A stretch of 64,000 bases of DNA from Fulvia fulva. Lineage: Eukaryota > Ascomycota > Dothideomycetes > Mycosphaerellales > Mycosphaerellaceae. Each line of letters opens with the position of its first letter. Within the stretch, counting starts at the first letter, position 1. The stretch covers positions 3,720,001 through 3,784,000 of the forward strand of contig NC_063013.1 of the NCBI RefSeq assembly GCF_020509005.1, in the 5' to 3' direction. A program made the translations under genes and the position numbers. This document shows, piece after piece, positions 55,661 through 64,000 of this stretch. The notes under the pieces are model-generated. The model searched no databases, was not told the origin of the DNA, and was given only the letters and a program-made list of their open reading frames with translations.

Positions 55661-55841
55661 TATAAGGGCGCGCGTACTATAGAGTCCGATTAAGATAGTT
55701 ATTCTACGAAGCTACGAAAGAGGAGCGCGAGGCGCGGCGGGCTTATAAGGAAGCGCTAAGCCGCGCTAACCCGATACGGAAGGTCCGCGGTTTAGCCGGG
55801 CCGACGCTTCGGTAGTAAAGTAGCGCGGGTCGCCCGTAATA
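55661..55841 (-). repeat. 5' LTR of element I
   Basis: 181 bp. It is followed on the minus strand, four bases downstream, by GTTCTACTACCC, a motif also found just after the 5' LTR of H and possibly a primer-binding site. Confidence 0.88.
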
Positions 55842-56890
55842 TAGCGTTGACTACTCTATAGTCTACGTAGACGCGTAGTCCACTACCTAGCTTTCTAATA
55901 ATAATGACTAGCGATGTAATACGTAAAGTACTTTCTCTAATTTTGCCTTTCGCCTTCAAGTCGTCGATATACTTCTTTACGACTTCGAGCTCCTATAGGC
56001 TTATTAGATATAGTCGAGCGAAAGGCAGCTTAGCACCTAGGTCAAAGTCGATAGCGATGTCGTCTCCTTTACGATAAGGAGGTAAGGTATCGTCTCCTAT
56101 ACGTAGAACGAAGGCCTTACGTCGCGACTTAAATTTACGCGGAAGCGATATATCTAGGTCTACTTCGTCTTTACCTTTTATATATTATTAGAAGTCGGAC
56201 GCTACTATAGCGCTGAGCTATATACTAACTTCTTCTATAGCCTCCTCCTTAGTTATAGGTAGCGCGTCGTTATTCTAATCCTAAATTAGGTAGCCGTCTT
56301 ATAGTTATTAGCCCTCTTTAAGCCAATCTTCTAGACATTCTACGGCCTCCGTAGTACTTATAGACGAGATGTCAATGCCTATAATTGCCGCTACGTCTAC
56401 CCGATCGGCACGCTATTATTACCGAGCTTGTTTTTCTAGTTAATAGCGTACCGTCGTTAGTATTCTTTCGTAATAGTCTCCGTAGTAAGACGTAAATATA
56501 ACGGTGTTCGTCTAGTTCCCGAAGTCTAGTAGGTGCTTCTATACCTTTAGTATACTAAGAATAAAGTTATACTTAATACCGGTAACAAAGTAGTTCAATT
56601 CTTCGACGTAACCGTTTAGGTCTAGAGTCGCTTTTACGTACTCCGTAGCTTCGTTCTTCTTAGACGGGTCTACTATACCGATTCTAAATAGAGTAGGTAG
56701 CTTTGTCCGATTATAATCCTTTATAAACTTCGTGCTATAAAAGATTGACTATACGCCTAGATCTACTAGGTATCTAGTAGGCTTGTCTTTAATAGTACCG
56801 TATATAATAAGACGATTACTACGTAGCGGGATATCGACTTTAATTACTCCGACCTTTATAGTCTCGATATCTATAACCTTAGGCATATCT
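55842..56890 (-). pseudogene. Element H protease and RT N-terminal part
   Basis: Continues element H upstream of the insertion of I. The protease reads TRYLVDLGVQSIFYSTKF near 56710-56780 and YFVTGIKYNFIL near 56550-56590. The RT start has LPPYRKGDDIAIDFDLGAKLP near 56020-56090, then RKLGSGLRVYVDYRVVN near 55850-55910, directly before the junction. The frame matches that of the part at 48517 after removal of element I. Confidence 0.75.
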
Positions 56891-57099
56891 ACCTCCGAAG
56901 TCTACCGCTATAGTAGGTTAACCTTTTTGTTTCGTTACTAGAGCATCGGCGTAGGTTCTAACATCCTTAGCGGGCCTTTACCTAACGGATATATACTCGG
57001 TTCTTCTAACGTAAGGTACTCGTAGATATTCTAAGGAGGATCCTTACTAGGCGTAATGTTAGCTATAGTAACAATAGCTACACTCTAAACTATACGCCT

Positions 57100-59300
57100 T
57101 AGTCTAGAGTCGCCCCGTTTCCCTATTATTAGGGTTCGAAGTCGATAAGGTTCTAGTCGACCGTAGTAGCTACGTTACCTCTAGTATTACCCTTACGGAA
57201 CTAGAACTATTCGTAAGATCGGTACTACTAGTTATAGTCCGGGCTCTTATATACGTAGTAGAACGTCTTGTCCTTCTAGTACGCCGCTTTATCCTTCGTA
57301 AGCTTACGATATATTAAGCTAGTACGCTTAGCGGCTACTATATCGTACTACTAGTATACCTTCTCGTCTATACGCTCGCTACGCGGCTTACCTATAGGTC
57401 CTCGACCGCCGCCGCCGCCTCTAGTACTACCGGAGGAACCTAGTCGCGCGTTACCTTAGCTACCGGTCTAGCCTCCTCTACTTAGCTTCTTACCGGGTAG
57501 TTACTACTACTAGCGCGGTATATCGTCGAGGTCGATCTCGATATTACGGAGAGTATCTTCTATCTCGGTTAGGCTCCTAAACCGTATACCCGCGATCTTT
57601 GCGCGTAGACGTAGAAGAATCTTCTCCTTAAGGTTCTCTATTAGTTCTTCGCGCCCGTCCTTAGTAGTATACTTCCTAAGGTAGTACGTATACTCGGAAA
57701 ACTTCGTATAGAAGAGGTTAAACTTCTTACCCTACTTCTATTTAAGTTCGTAAAAGGCCTTACGGTAACGACGCTTCTCGAAGTAGTCGCTATACAATAA
57801 GTAGAGGATCTCGAGAGCCTTATTCTAATGCTTAATAGTAGGCTTATAAGGTCGAATACGGCCGAGAGCGTTCGTACCTACTAGGCCGTAGAATATAATA
57901 TATAATTCGGCATCCGATCGATTAGGTTCTATAAGTAGGTACTCGCTAACCCTCTTACGCTACTTAATGTAGCTGACCTTATCTTCCTTTAGGTCGGCGT
58001 AGAAGATAGGTAGAACCTTAATAGGGTTCTTCTAAGATATATTAATAGACTTTATAGACTACGTACCTAGAGTTAGGGTAGGGATAAAAGGACGCGCGTA
58101 TAGATTAGGCGTATTATTAGCGTCGCCGAACCTACCGAGACCCCCTAACATAAACTAGTATAGATTCGATGTGCGTATATTACGGATGCTATCGTCGTAA
58201 GCGGTCTCGAAGTTATTAATACCTATAAATTCGACTTCTTACCTACGCCCGCCTAGCGCGCTAGCCGTACGTTATAGTAGCGTAGTTCCGAGCCCTCGTA
58301 GTAGGACTTTCTCTATATACGTATTGACGCGAACACCTAGAGTGTTTCCTACGTCCTTCTTTCGTAAATCTAGGAGGGCGCGTAGCTTAGAGGGCTAGCG
58401 AGCTAGTACCGTTAGTCTCTCCGGCTATTACTATTACTTCTAAAGTACTTCGAGCTCCTTGATACGCTACTTTAGACTCTCGACTAACCTACGCTAAGTG
58501 TTATTATCCTCTTATAGGCTCTCGATTTCTACTATAGTATCTTCCGTATCGCCGTCCTTAGTCTATACCTCCGCTTCTAGTTCTTAAATTCGCCTATCCT
58601 TTTCCTCGTTCTAAACGGTCAGACCTTTAATAATGCCCGCCGCTTCTTCCGAGTCCTCCTTTTCTAACTAAAGGGCTGCCTCGAGGTTGACTTTCTTACC
58701 CGTTAGGTTAATAACTCGGTCGCGAGAGTTCTTAAGTAAGGCCTTACTATAAGTATATATCTATATCCTAAAGTCGAGGACATTAAGCTAAGCTTTAGGT
58801 CTCTTCTTAACTAACGCCGCCAACTCTTCGTAGGTATATAGCTTAAATACTTATAGATCGTATCGGAACTAAGCGCCTTTACTATCTTCTATAGGATCTA
58901 GGGGTATAGTATACGATAGGTTAAGCGGCGTATACTAGCCTCCCTACCTATCTACTCTCGAAGATGTACCCTATCCTCTATCTTATTAGTAAATACGCTC
59001 ACGCCGGTCGTACTTAGTCTTAAGAGTCGTATACGTGATTTCCGTCTTCTACTATTAACCCGCTATCGCTTATCGTATCTAGTAGGTCTAATCTTAGCTA
59101 TCGACTATAGTCTAACTTCTATTATTTTATTAGGTCTACTACGGTTACGGTTCGTAATTATCGGTAGCTATAGTCGCGGCTATCTCGAATCCTCGACGGT
59201 TCGGCGGATATTAATATTAATCCTACGTGTCTCGACGAACTCCTATAAAAGTGTCTACGACTAACTATATCGTGTCCTCCTCTTCTATATACTTCCTACG
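57100..59300 (-). pseudogene. Element H gag, degraded
   Basis: Lies between the protease and the 5' LTR. The coding strand shows a basic/glycine-rich stretch near 57400-57450, a degraded cysteine-rich knuckle near 57220-57270, and a charged region near 58430-58720 that may be a coiled coil. No single domain can be named with confidence because of the density of RIP mutations. The assignment rests mainly on position. Confidence 0.5.
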
Positions 59301-59448
59301 TATATAGGACACCCGATTATACTACTATAATCTGCCTTGAACTCGGGGTCTTATTCGCTAACTCCTACTAAAGTATCGTAAACCGGTCGGTAATATCGCC
59401 GATAATACGCGTACTTACTATAGAGGGATTTAGAGTAGTAGAACTTAA

Positions 59449-59644
59449 TAATACGGGTCTAGGCTACTCTCGGTAGGTAAAAGGGTATCGTAGCTAAGTA
59501 ATCGAATAAGTTCTACGGAGAAGAGAAGTTCTAGCTAAGGCGCGTATCGAAGATAAGCGCGACGTTCGCCGAGCCGAGGCGTTACGTTATATTTATAAAG
59601 TTACGTAACCCGAAGGCCGTAGGCCGTAGGGCTATACCGTAATA
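59449..59644 (-). repeat. 5' LTR of element H
   Basis: 196 bp, collinear with 45169-45364. The few differences are of RIP type. Confidence 0.88.
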
Positions 59645-59974
59645 TGTAACTATATAACTAACGGTACTCCCGCGAGTACCCGCGACTACGCTAGACCCTA
59701 GAAGAAGCAAGTAGAAGACTCGGAACGTAGGGTAGGTTAGAATAAGGTTTTAAGTAAAGCTACTAAGCGCGGCTTCGTACGGGTTAGCCCTATTAATATA
59801 GGGATACGTACTCGCGAGGGTCGCGTGTAAGTATCTAGCCTTCCCTAGGCCTCCCTTACTTTCTTCGTCTTTCGTTTTATATAGCAATTATACTATACCC
59901 TTTATATCTACACTTCGTACCTATATTCTCGCTTTTACTCTTATATCTTATAGGCTAGGCTCTCGCCCCTAACA
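59645..59974 (+). repeat. 3' LTR of element G, right part
   Basis: Continues the LTR from 45168 with TGTAACTATATAAC and ends CCCTAACA at 59974. The bases that follow (GGTACC) belong to an unrelated Gypsy fragment. Confidence 0.88.
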
Positions 59975-61803
59975 GGTACCCGTAATGCCTTTACTAATAC
60001 TATAACTAAGCTTAATAGTCTATAGTAGGGTAATAAGGAGAAGTTTAGTAACTTCTACCTATCCTTCCGTAAGAACGCCGATATTATTAACCTTAATAAC
60101 GGCGCGAAGGAAAAGAAACTCGAGAAGGACTTCCTACTCCGTAAGTTAAACTCGCGCTACGACAACCGTATTATAAACGAGGACATAGTTAATATGACCC
60201 TTAAGCAAGTCGTGTCTATACTATATAACTACGAGGACAAGTTTAAGGCGTTCGACCTTAAGTACGGTAAGACCGGTAATAGTAATAAGACCTAAGGTAA
60301 TAAGAAGACTACTAAGGGTAATAACGATAAGAAGGATACGGCTTCGAGTAGTAGCGGTAATAATACTAACCCGAACGCTAAGACTAAGTAGGCTAATCGA
60401 CCTTAGGCATTTTAGTATATCTAACCTTTAGATACTACTCGCGCCTAGGAATATATAGATTAGAATCGGTACTTAAAATACGAATAAGAAGGTCACCGCC
60501 GTGTCGATACCAATTAGTACCCCCTTAGAGATATCGCCCGCCGCCTATTTACGCTAGGCTATAACCTAAGTAATAACCGCCGTAACGGTAGTAATAGTAG
60601 TAACGCTAATAATACCGGCGGCGCGGGAAACGCCTAGTCTACTCCGTAAGCGTAATACGTAGTAGACCGTACGAGTTAGAGTTAGAAGAAAACGAGAAAA
60701 AGTATAAACATAAATATAAACCTCCTAAGGGAGGTAAGGTTCTAGGTATATCGGTATACTCCCTACTAGCTATAAACTACTCTATAGATAAATATAATCC
60801 GGTAATAGCTTTTTATCTAGTTATACTATATATAGTAAATAGAAAGATCCCTCCTTAAACCCTTTATAATAATAGTACTAACTCTACGTACTTTAATATC
60901 GACTTTACGTATAAGAATAACCTTAATATAATATAGCTATCTAATCCGTTAGGGCTAATATTAGTAGATAGCCGACCTGCTAGTAACCTTATTACTTATA
61001 GAATAACGACACAAATTCAGATCGGTAACTACGTAGAGACTAGGTCTAGCTACTACGTATTACTAGAATACGATATAGTCCTCGGCCGTCCCTAGTACGA
61101 CGAGTATTAACCTACGTTCTACTATACATTAGGAACTATAACCCTATTCTTACTATATTGTCGATAGAACTGTATACTCGAAGCTAAACTAGTATACGTA
61201 TAGTCTATTAACGACAAGGGTATTATACTAAGAGGCGTTCTTTAGACCGAGATACTAGTACTAGAGAGTTCGCGACCTTAAGCCCTATCTAATTACGCTA
61301 AACCCTACGTAAAGGATAAACACGAATCTATAGTAGTATAGGAGAGGTATACGACGAAAGTAGTAATGCGATATGCCGTCGACACCTACGATAAACCGGA
61401 ACCGTCTTACTACGTCCGCTAGCTACTACCCGCCGATAGGGTTGAAATACTTAAGCGCCTAGCGCGTCGAACGAAGAAAGAACTAAAGGTCGAGACTAAG
61501 CCTAAGATCGATATCAAGCCTATTAATATAGAAGTACTTCGGCGTATAAGCCGGAGGAAGGGCTATAAAGTATATATAATATAGATATTTCACCCGAAAG
61601 AAAATCCTAATAAGTAAGTCGCGCGAGACCCGCTATCCGCGTATATACTAAAGGCTTTCGGTATAAGAGCGAAGCCTATACTAGGAGGTAGCGCGGCGAT
61701 ATTAGTAGATACTAACACTTAAGAAAACATAGATAGACAGGAGGAGCCCCGGGGTAATTATACCTAGCGGCAACTTAACGCCTCTACTATATTAGCTAAC
61801 GAC
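59975..61803 (+). pseudogene. Gypsy fragment L: gag C-terminal part and protease
   Basis: The plus-strand frame with fairly long open runs starts inside gag: FSNFYLSFRKNADIINLNNGA near 60050, a lysine/glycine/asparagine-rich linker near 60280-60380, and a zinc knuckle near 60470-60520 (YLKYE, then EGHRRVDTNQYP). The protease is near 60900-61150: a degraded active-site segment, then ILVDSRPASN near 60960 and YDIVLGRPQYDEY near 61070-61110. The linker towards RT (LRRISRRKGYKVYII near 61545) runs to about 61803, where the chimeric LINE E begins. It is a different family from G, H, I and J. There is no LTR of its own in the window. Confidence 0.7.
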
Positions 61804-63620
61804 TTACCTTATCTCGTAGCTAGCTTACTAAATACGATTCCTTCCTTACCCTCGATATCGTAGGAGCCTTCGACAACGTTTTATACTAAAGGCTAGTATA
61901 TATCCTATAGTAGAAAGGCATCCCCTAGTAGGTAACGAAGTTTATCTACTCCTTTCTCTACGAACGGACGACATACCTAGTCCTAGGAAGGTACACGTCC
62001 GACACGGTAAAGGTAGAGACTAGAATACCTTAGGGATCTACTCTCTCCCCTATCCTGTTTCTAATATTTATGTCTAATCTAATCCCCCTACTTACCTCTC
62101 CGTAAACCTTAGTATCGGGGTTCGTAGACGATATAAACATTCTAGCCTAGTTAGACTCGATAGAAGAGAACTGTCGCCTCCTCGAAGATAGGCATAAGAA
62201 ATGCGAGGAGTAGGTAAAGAAGTATAGTGCCTAGTTCGCCCCTAAAAAGTACCAACTTATACACTTTAGTAAAGCGAGAACATACTATAACATAAAGGCG
62301 GCGGTAAGAATCTAAGGCTACGAGACAAAGCTATTAGCGGAGCTACGAGTACTAGGGATCTAGCTCGACCCGAAGCTAAGCTAGAATATATAGGTTAAGA
62401 AAGCCTAGAGTCGAGCACAAGTTAACGAAGCCTCGATAAAGAGACTTACGGCATCTATATAGGGAGCAACATTCGACAAGGCAAGAGTAATGTATAAGGC
62501 GATCGTTAGACTAGCTATACTATACGGGGTACAGATTTGGGGAACAGGAGGCGTAGGCAAGCCGATCCCGAAACGGATAGAGCAACCCCTAAACAGGATA
62601 TAGGTAGGTAACCTACGTAGGGTACTAGGCGTATATAAGACAACGTTAATAAGCACGGTAGAAATAGAGACAGGAACACTACTAATCGGCCAGTATATCC
62701 GGGGAATAAGAATTCAATACGCGGCAAGGACGACAGGTTACCTAGTATAAACTACGATCTAGGAGGCAAAGAATAAGATAGAAAGCTACTACCGGAGAGG
62801 GGCCGGACATAGGACAAGCCAAAAAGAGGATGACCTTACTACCTTTACGGCTATATAGACAAGTACCGAATGGCTAGTACGAAAAGAGGAGGAGCGTAGG
62901 ACTCGCTAGGCCGGCGGGAGCAAGGCTAAGACCTAAAGCCTAGCGGAATAGATAGCGAGCTACCTATAGGAGCAGGACTAGAAAAAGAAGCCCCCTAAGA
63001 CAATAGGCCCGATAGCGCTCCGAGCTTTCTAGAGACACAATTACTAGCTATATAGGGACCTAACAAGGGCCGAGGCAAGTATAGCGATCCAAATCAGGTC
63101 CGAATATATTAGGTTAAGGGCCTACCTGTTTAGAAGACGCGTACTAGACATCTATAGCCTAGCCTACTAGTATAGCTACCTATCGTAAAACCTAGAATAT
63201 ATACTATAACGATACCCGTAGTAGGCGAGAGGTAGGGGAAATTAGAGGCACTAAGTAGGAAGGAGAGACTATAAGTCAATTATTAGGGACAAAGGTAACA
63301 TTTGCCGAATCTCTTAGTGAAAACTATAGTAGGGATACCTCTAGTAGTTTAGCCTCGCTAGCGAGACGGAGGAGTAGATAGATAAGAGGCGGAAGCTAGG
63401 GGGGGTATAGATAGGGTAGTCATTAGGGCAGGCCTATAATACTAGCGTACCCCTAATAAGGGAAATCTAAGACGATAACTAGGGGGGAAGGACAGGCGGG
63501 AAGGAGGAGGGGTTTTTACTAATACGATTTCCCCTCTATATATACGAAAACAAGATAGTATAGCTATATAGGCTAAAGGATACTATAATAGCTTAATAAA
63601 ATATCTATCTATCTATCTAT
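61804..63620 (+). mobile_element. LINE E: chimeric, 5'-truncated LINE of the C/D subfamily
   Basis: The first 46 bp (61804-61849) are identical to the end of the LINE K leader module 2 (15817-15862). At 61849/61850 they are fused to ORF2 of the C/D subfamily just before LDIVGAFDNV. The rest of ORF2, the 3' UTR and the (ATCT)n tail at about 63602-63622 follow. LINE C has the same fusion to within one base. E lacks ORF1, endonuclease and the RT N-terminus, so it could only move with help from a complete LINE. I could not match a target duplication. Confidence 0.8.
61850..63420 (+). pseudogene. LINE E ORF2, C-terminal part (RT palm onward)
   Basis: Begins in the RT fingers/palm (LDIVGAFDNV), continues through STLSPILFLIFMS near 62040 and the active site GFVDDINILA near 62115-62145, which is intact. 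The thumb region includes YKAIVRLAILYGVQIWG near 62490-62540. A C-terminal cysteine/histidine region lies near 63165-63210 with cysteines changed to tyrosine (YQYSYLSQNLEYIL). There is no RNase H. RIP stops are frequent. The open stretches on the opposite strand at 62405-62727 are shadows. Confidence 0.78.
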
Positions 63621-63756
63621 ATAACGTACTTTACTACCGAGCGGGCTATACTACCGAGCGGGCCACTTTTGCTAAGAACTATACTACTTCTACTTTAATT
63701 ACGACGGTATCTTAATACGACGACATCCTATAGAATCGTTACTAGGAGGACAATTC
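63621..63756 (+). other. Unassigned sequence between LINE E and a G-type LTR
   Basis: Short stretch with a two-copy 17-bp tandem repeat starting CTACCGAGCGGGC (about 63631 and 63648). It may be the continuation of Gypsy fragment L, but I cannot match it to a domain. There is no polypurine tract before the LTR that follows. Confidence 0.4.
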
Positions 63757-64000
63757 TGTTATAGTCTGCCTATAGAGTATATAGAAGGTAGGGACAGAAG
63801 AGCCTTAGAGTGCTCAGAAGTCGTTAAGAAGTGACAGTCTAGCTTAGTATATAAGCGCTAAGAATTATATGCCCCGTAACATTTACTACGGGACCTAGCC
63901 CTCTAAATTCACCCCTCTACTAAACCTTAACAGATTTACTTCGGCTCGTAACTATATAACTTACGGCACTCCCGCGAGTACCCGCGACTACGCTAGACCC
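63757..64000 (+). repeat. G-type LTR, cut by the window end
   Basis: Starts TGTTATAGTCTGCC and follows the G LTR for 244 bp. It is either the 5' LTR of a further G-type element or a solo LTR. The window ends before this can be decided. Confidence 0.85.

Larger units (their letters stand above)
48518..55841 (-). mobile_element. Element I: Ty3/Gypsy chromovirus inserted in the RT of element H
   Basis: Bounded by 181-bp LTRs at 48518-48698 (3') and 55661-55841 (5') in minus orientation, total 7.3 kb with no further insertion. It is flanked by TAGC on both sides (48514-48517 and 55842-55845), a 4- to 5-base target duplication. The polypurine tract is near 48701-48708. Gag, protease, RT, RNase H, integrase and chromodomain are all recognisable. 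It is the most complete LTR element in the window in terms of layout, but also among the most mutated. Confidence 0.92.
45169..59644 (-). mobile_element. Element H: Ty3/Gypsy chromovirus inserted in the 3' LTR of G
   Basis: Bounded by 196-bp LTRs at 45169-45364 (3' LTR) and 59449-59644 (5' LTR), in minus orientation. A five-base target duplication is seen with one difference (CGTAA at 45164-45168, TGTAA at 59645-59649). Without the nested element I (48518-55841) it is about 7.2 kb. A polypurine tract reading GGGGGG on the minus strand adjoins the 3' LTR at about 45367-45373. The order on the minus strand is gag, protease, RT, RNase H, integrase, chromodomain. It is very heavily RIP-mutated. 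Confidence 0.9.
34244..59974 (+). mobile_element. Element G: Ty3/Gypsy chromovirus with 520-bp LTRs
   Basis: Bounded by a 5' LTR at 34244-34763 and a 3' LTR split by element H (44974-45168 and 59645-59974). Without its insertions (LINE B 39969-44912, element H 45169-59644) it is about 6.3 kb. Gag, protease, RT, RNase H, integrase and chromodomain are readable in order. It interrupts element F on the left (flank TTAGT) but is followed on the right by an unrelated plus-strand Gypsy fragment (flank GGTAC). The expected target duplication is therefore missing, and the two ends may have been brought together by recombination. Confidence 0.88.

Noticed and set aside
32679..63620. K-type stub at 32679 and LINE E as the two ends of one LINE split by later insertions
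   Set aside because: The putative duplications agree only over TATATAACG and then diverge, whereas the other LINEs have 13- to 18-bp matches.
1..64000. CRISPR array, tRNA, rRNA, or a virus
   Set aside because: There are no direct repeats with regular spacers, no cloverleaf and no ribosomal sequence. All pol genes belong to LTR retrotransposons or LINEs with clear element ends.

Overview
This window looks like a heterochromatic transposon graveyard from a filamentous ascomycete (Pezizomycotina) that has repeat-induced point mutation (RIP). The signature is visible by eye. Outside 25.8-30.7 kb, CpA and TpG are almost absent, TpA is in great excess, CpG is kept, and former CAG, CAA and TGG codons read as TAG or TAA. 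I found no host gene, no tRNA or rRNA, and no CRISPR array. Everything that can be identified is a retrotransposon or its debris, in nested insertions.

Two kinds of element make up the window. The first is Ty3/Gypsy LTR retrotransposons of chromovirus type: elements J (+, 13857-31910), G (+, 34244-59974), H (-, 45169-59644) and I (-, 48518-55841), plus fragments at 1-988, 31911-32678, 33093-34243 and 59975-61803. The second is APE-type LINEs (Tad1/I-like) that end in a (TATC)n tail: A (+, 2161-7150), B (-, 39969-44912), C (-, in pieces from 989 to 13229), D (-, 7712-12415), E (+, 61804-63620), K (+, 14785-20569) and N (-, 25791-30661).

Layout: a Gypsy protease fragment abuts LINE C, which is split by LINEs A and D. 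An unidentified 0.6 kb follows. Element J then carries LINE K in gag and LINE N in integrase. Next come an integrase fragment, a stub of a K-type LINE leader and an LTR cluster (F). Element G has LINE B just before its 3' LTR and element H inside that LTR, and H carries I. A Gypsy gag-protease fragment, the chimeric LINE E and the start of another G-type LTR close the window.

The recent arrival is LINE N. It keeps normal TpG/CpA content and has a 419-codon ORF1 and a 1128-codon ORF2 that overlap by ATGA. They are broken only by five in-frame stops, all of RIP type. Comparing N with its RIP-damaged relatives shows that the TATATA targets used by LINEs A and D correspond to CATGTGG- and GATGTGG-like sequence in N. 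This suggests that RIP creates landing sites for these LINEs. Other points of interest are a recurrent chimeric LINE (C and E share a junction to within one base), a leader with two triplets of motifs at about 23-bp spacing, and catalytic RT codons whose survival follows dinucleotide context.
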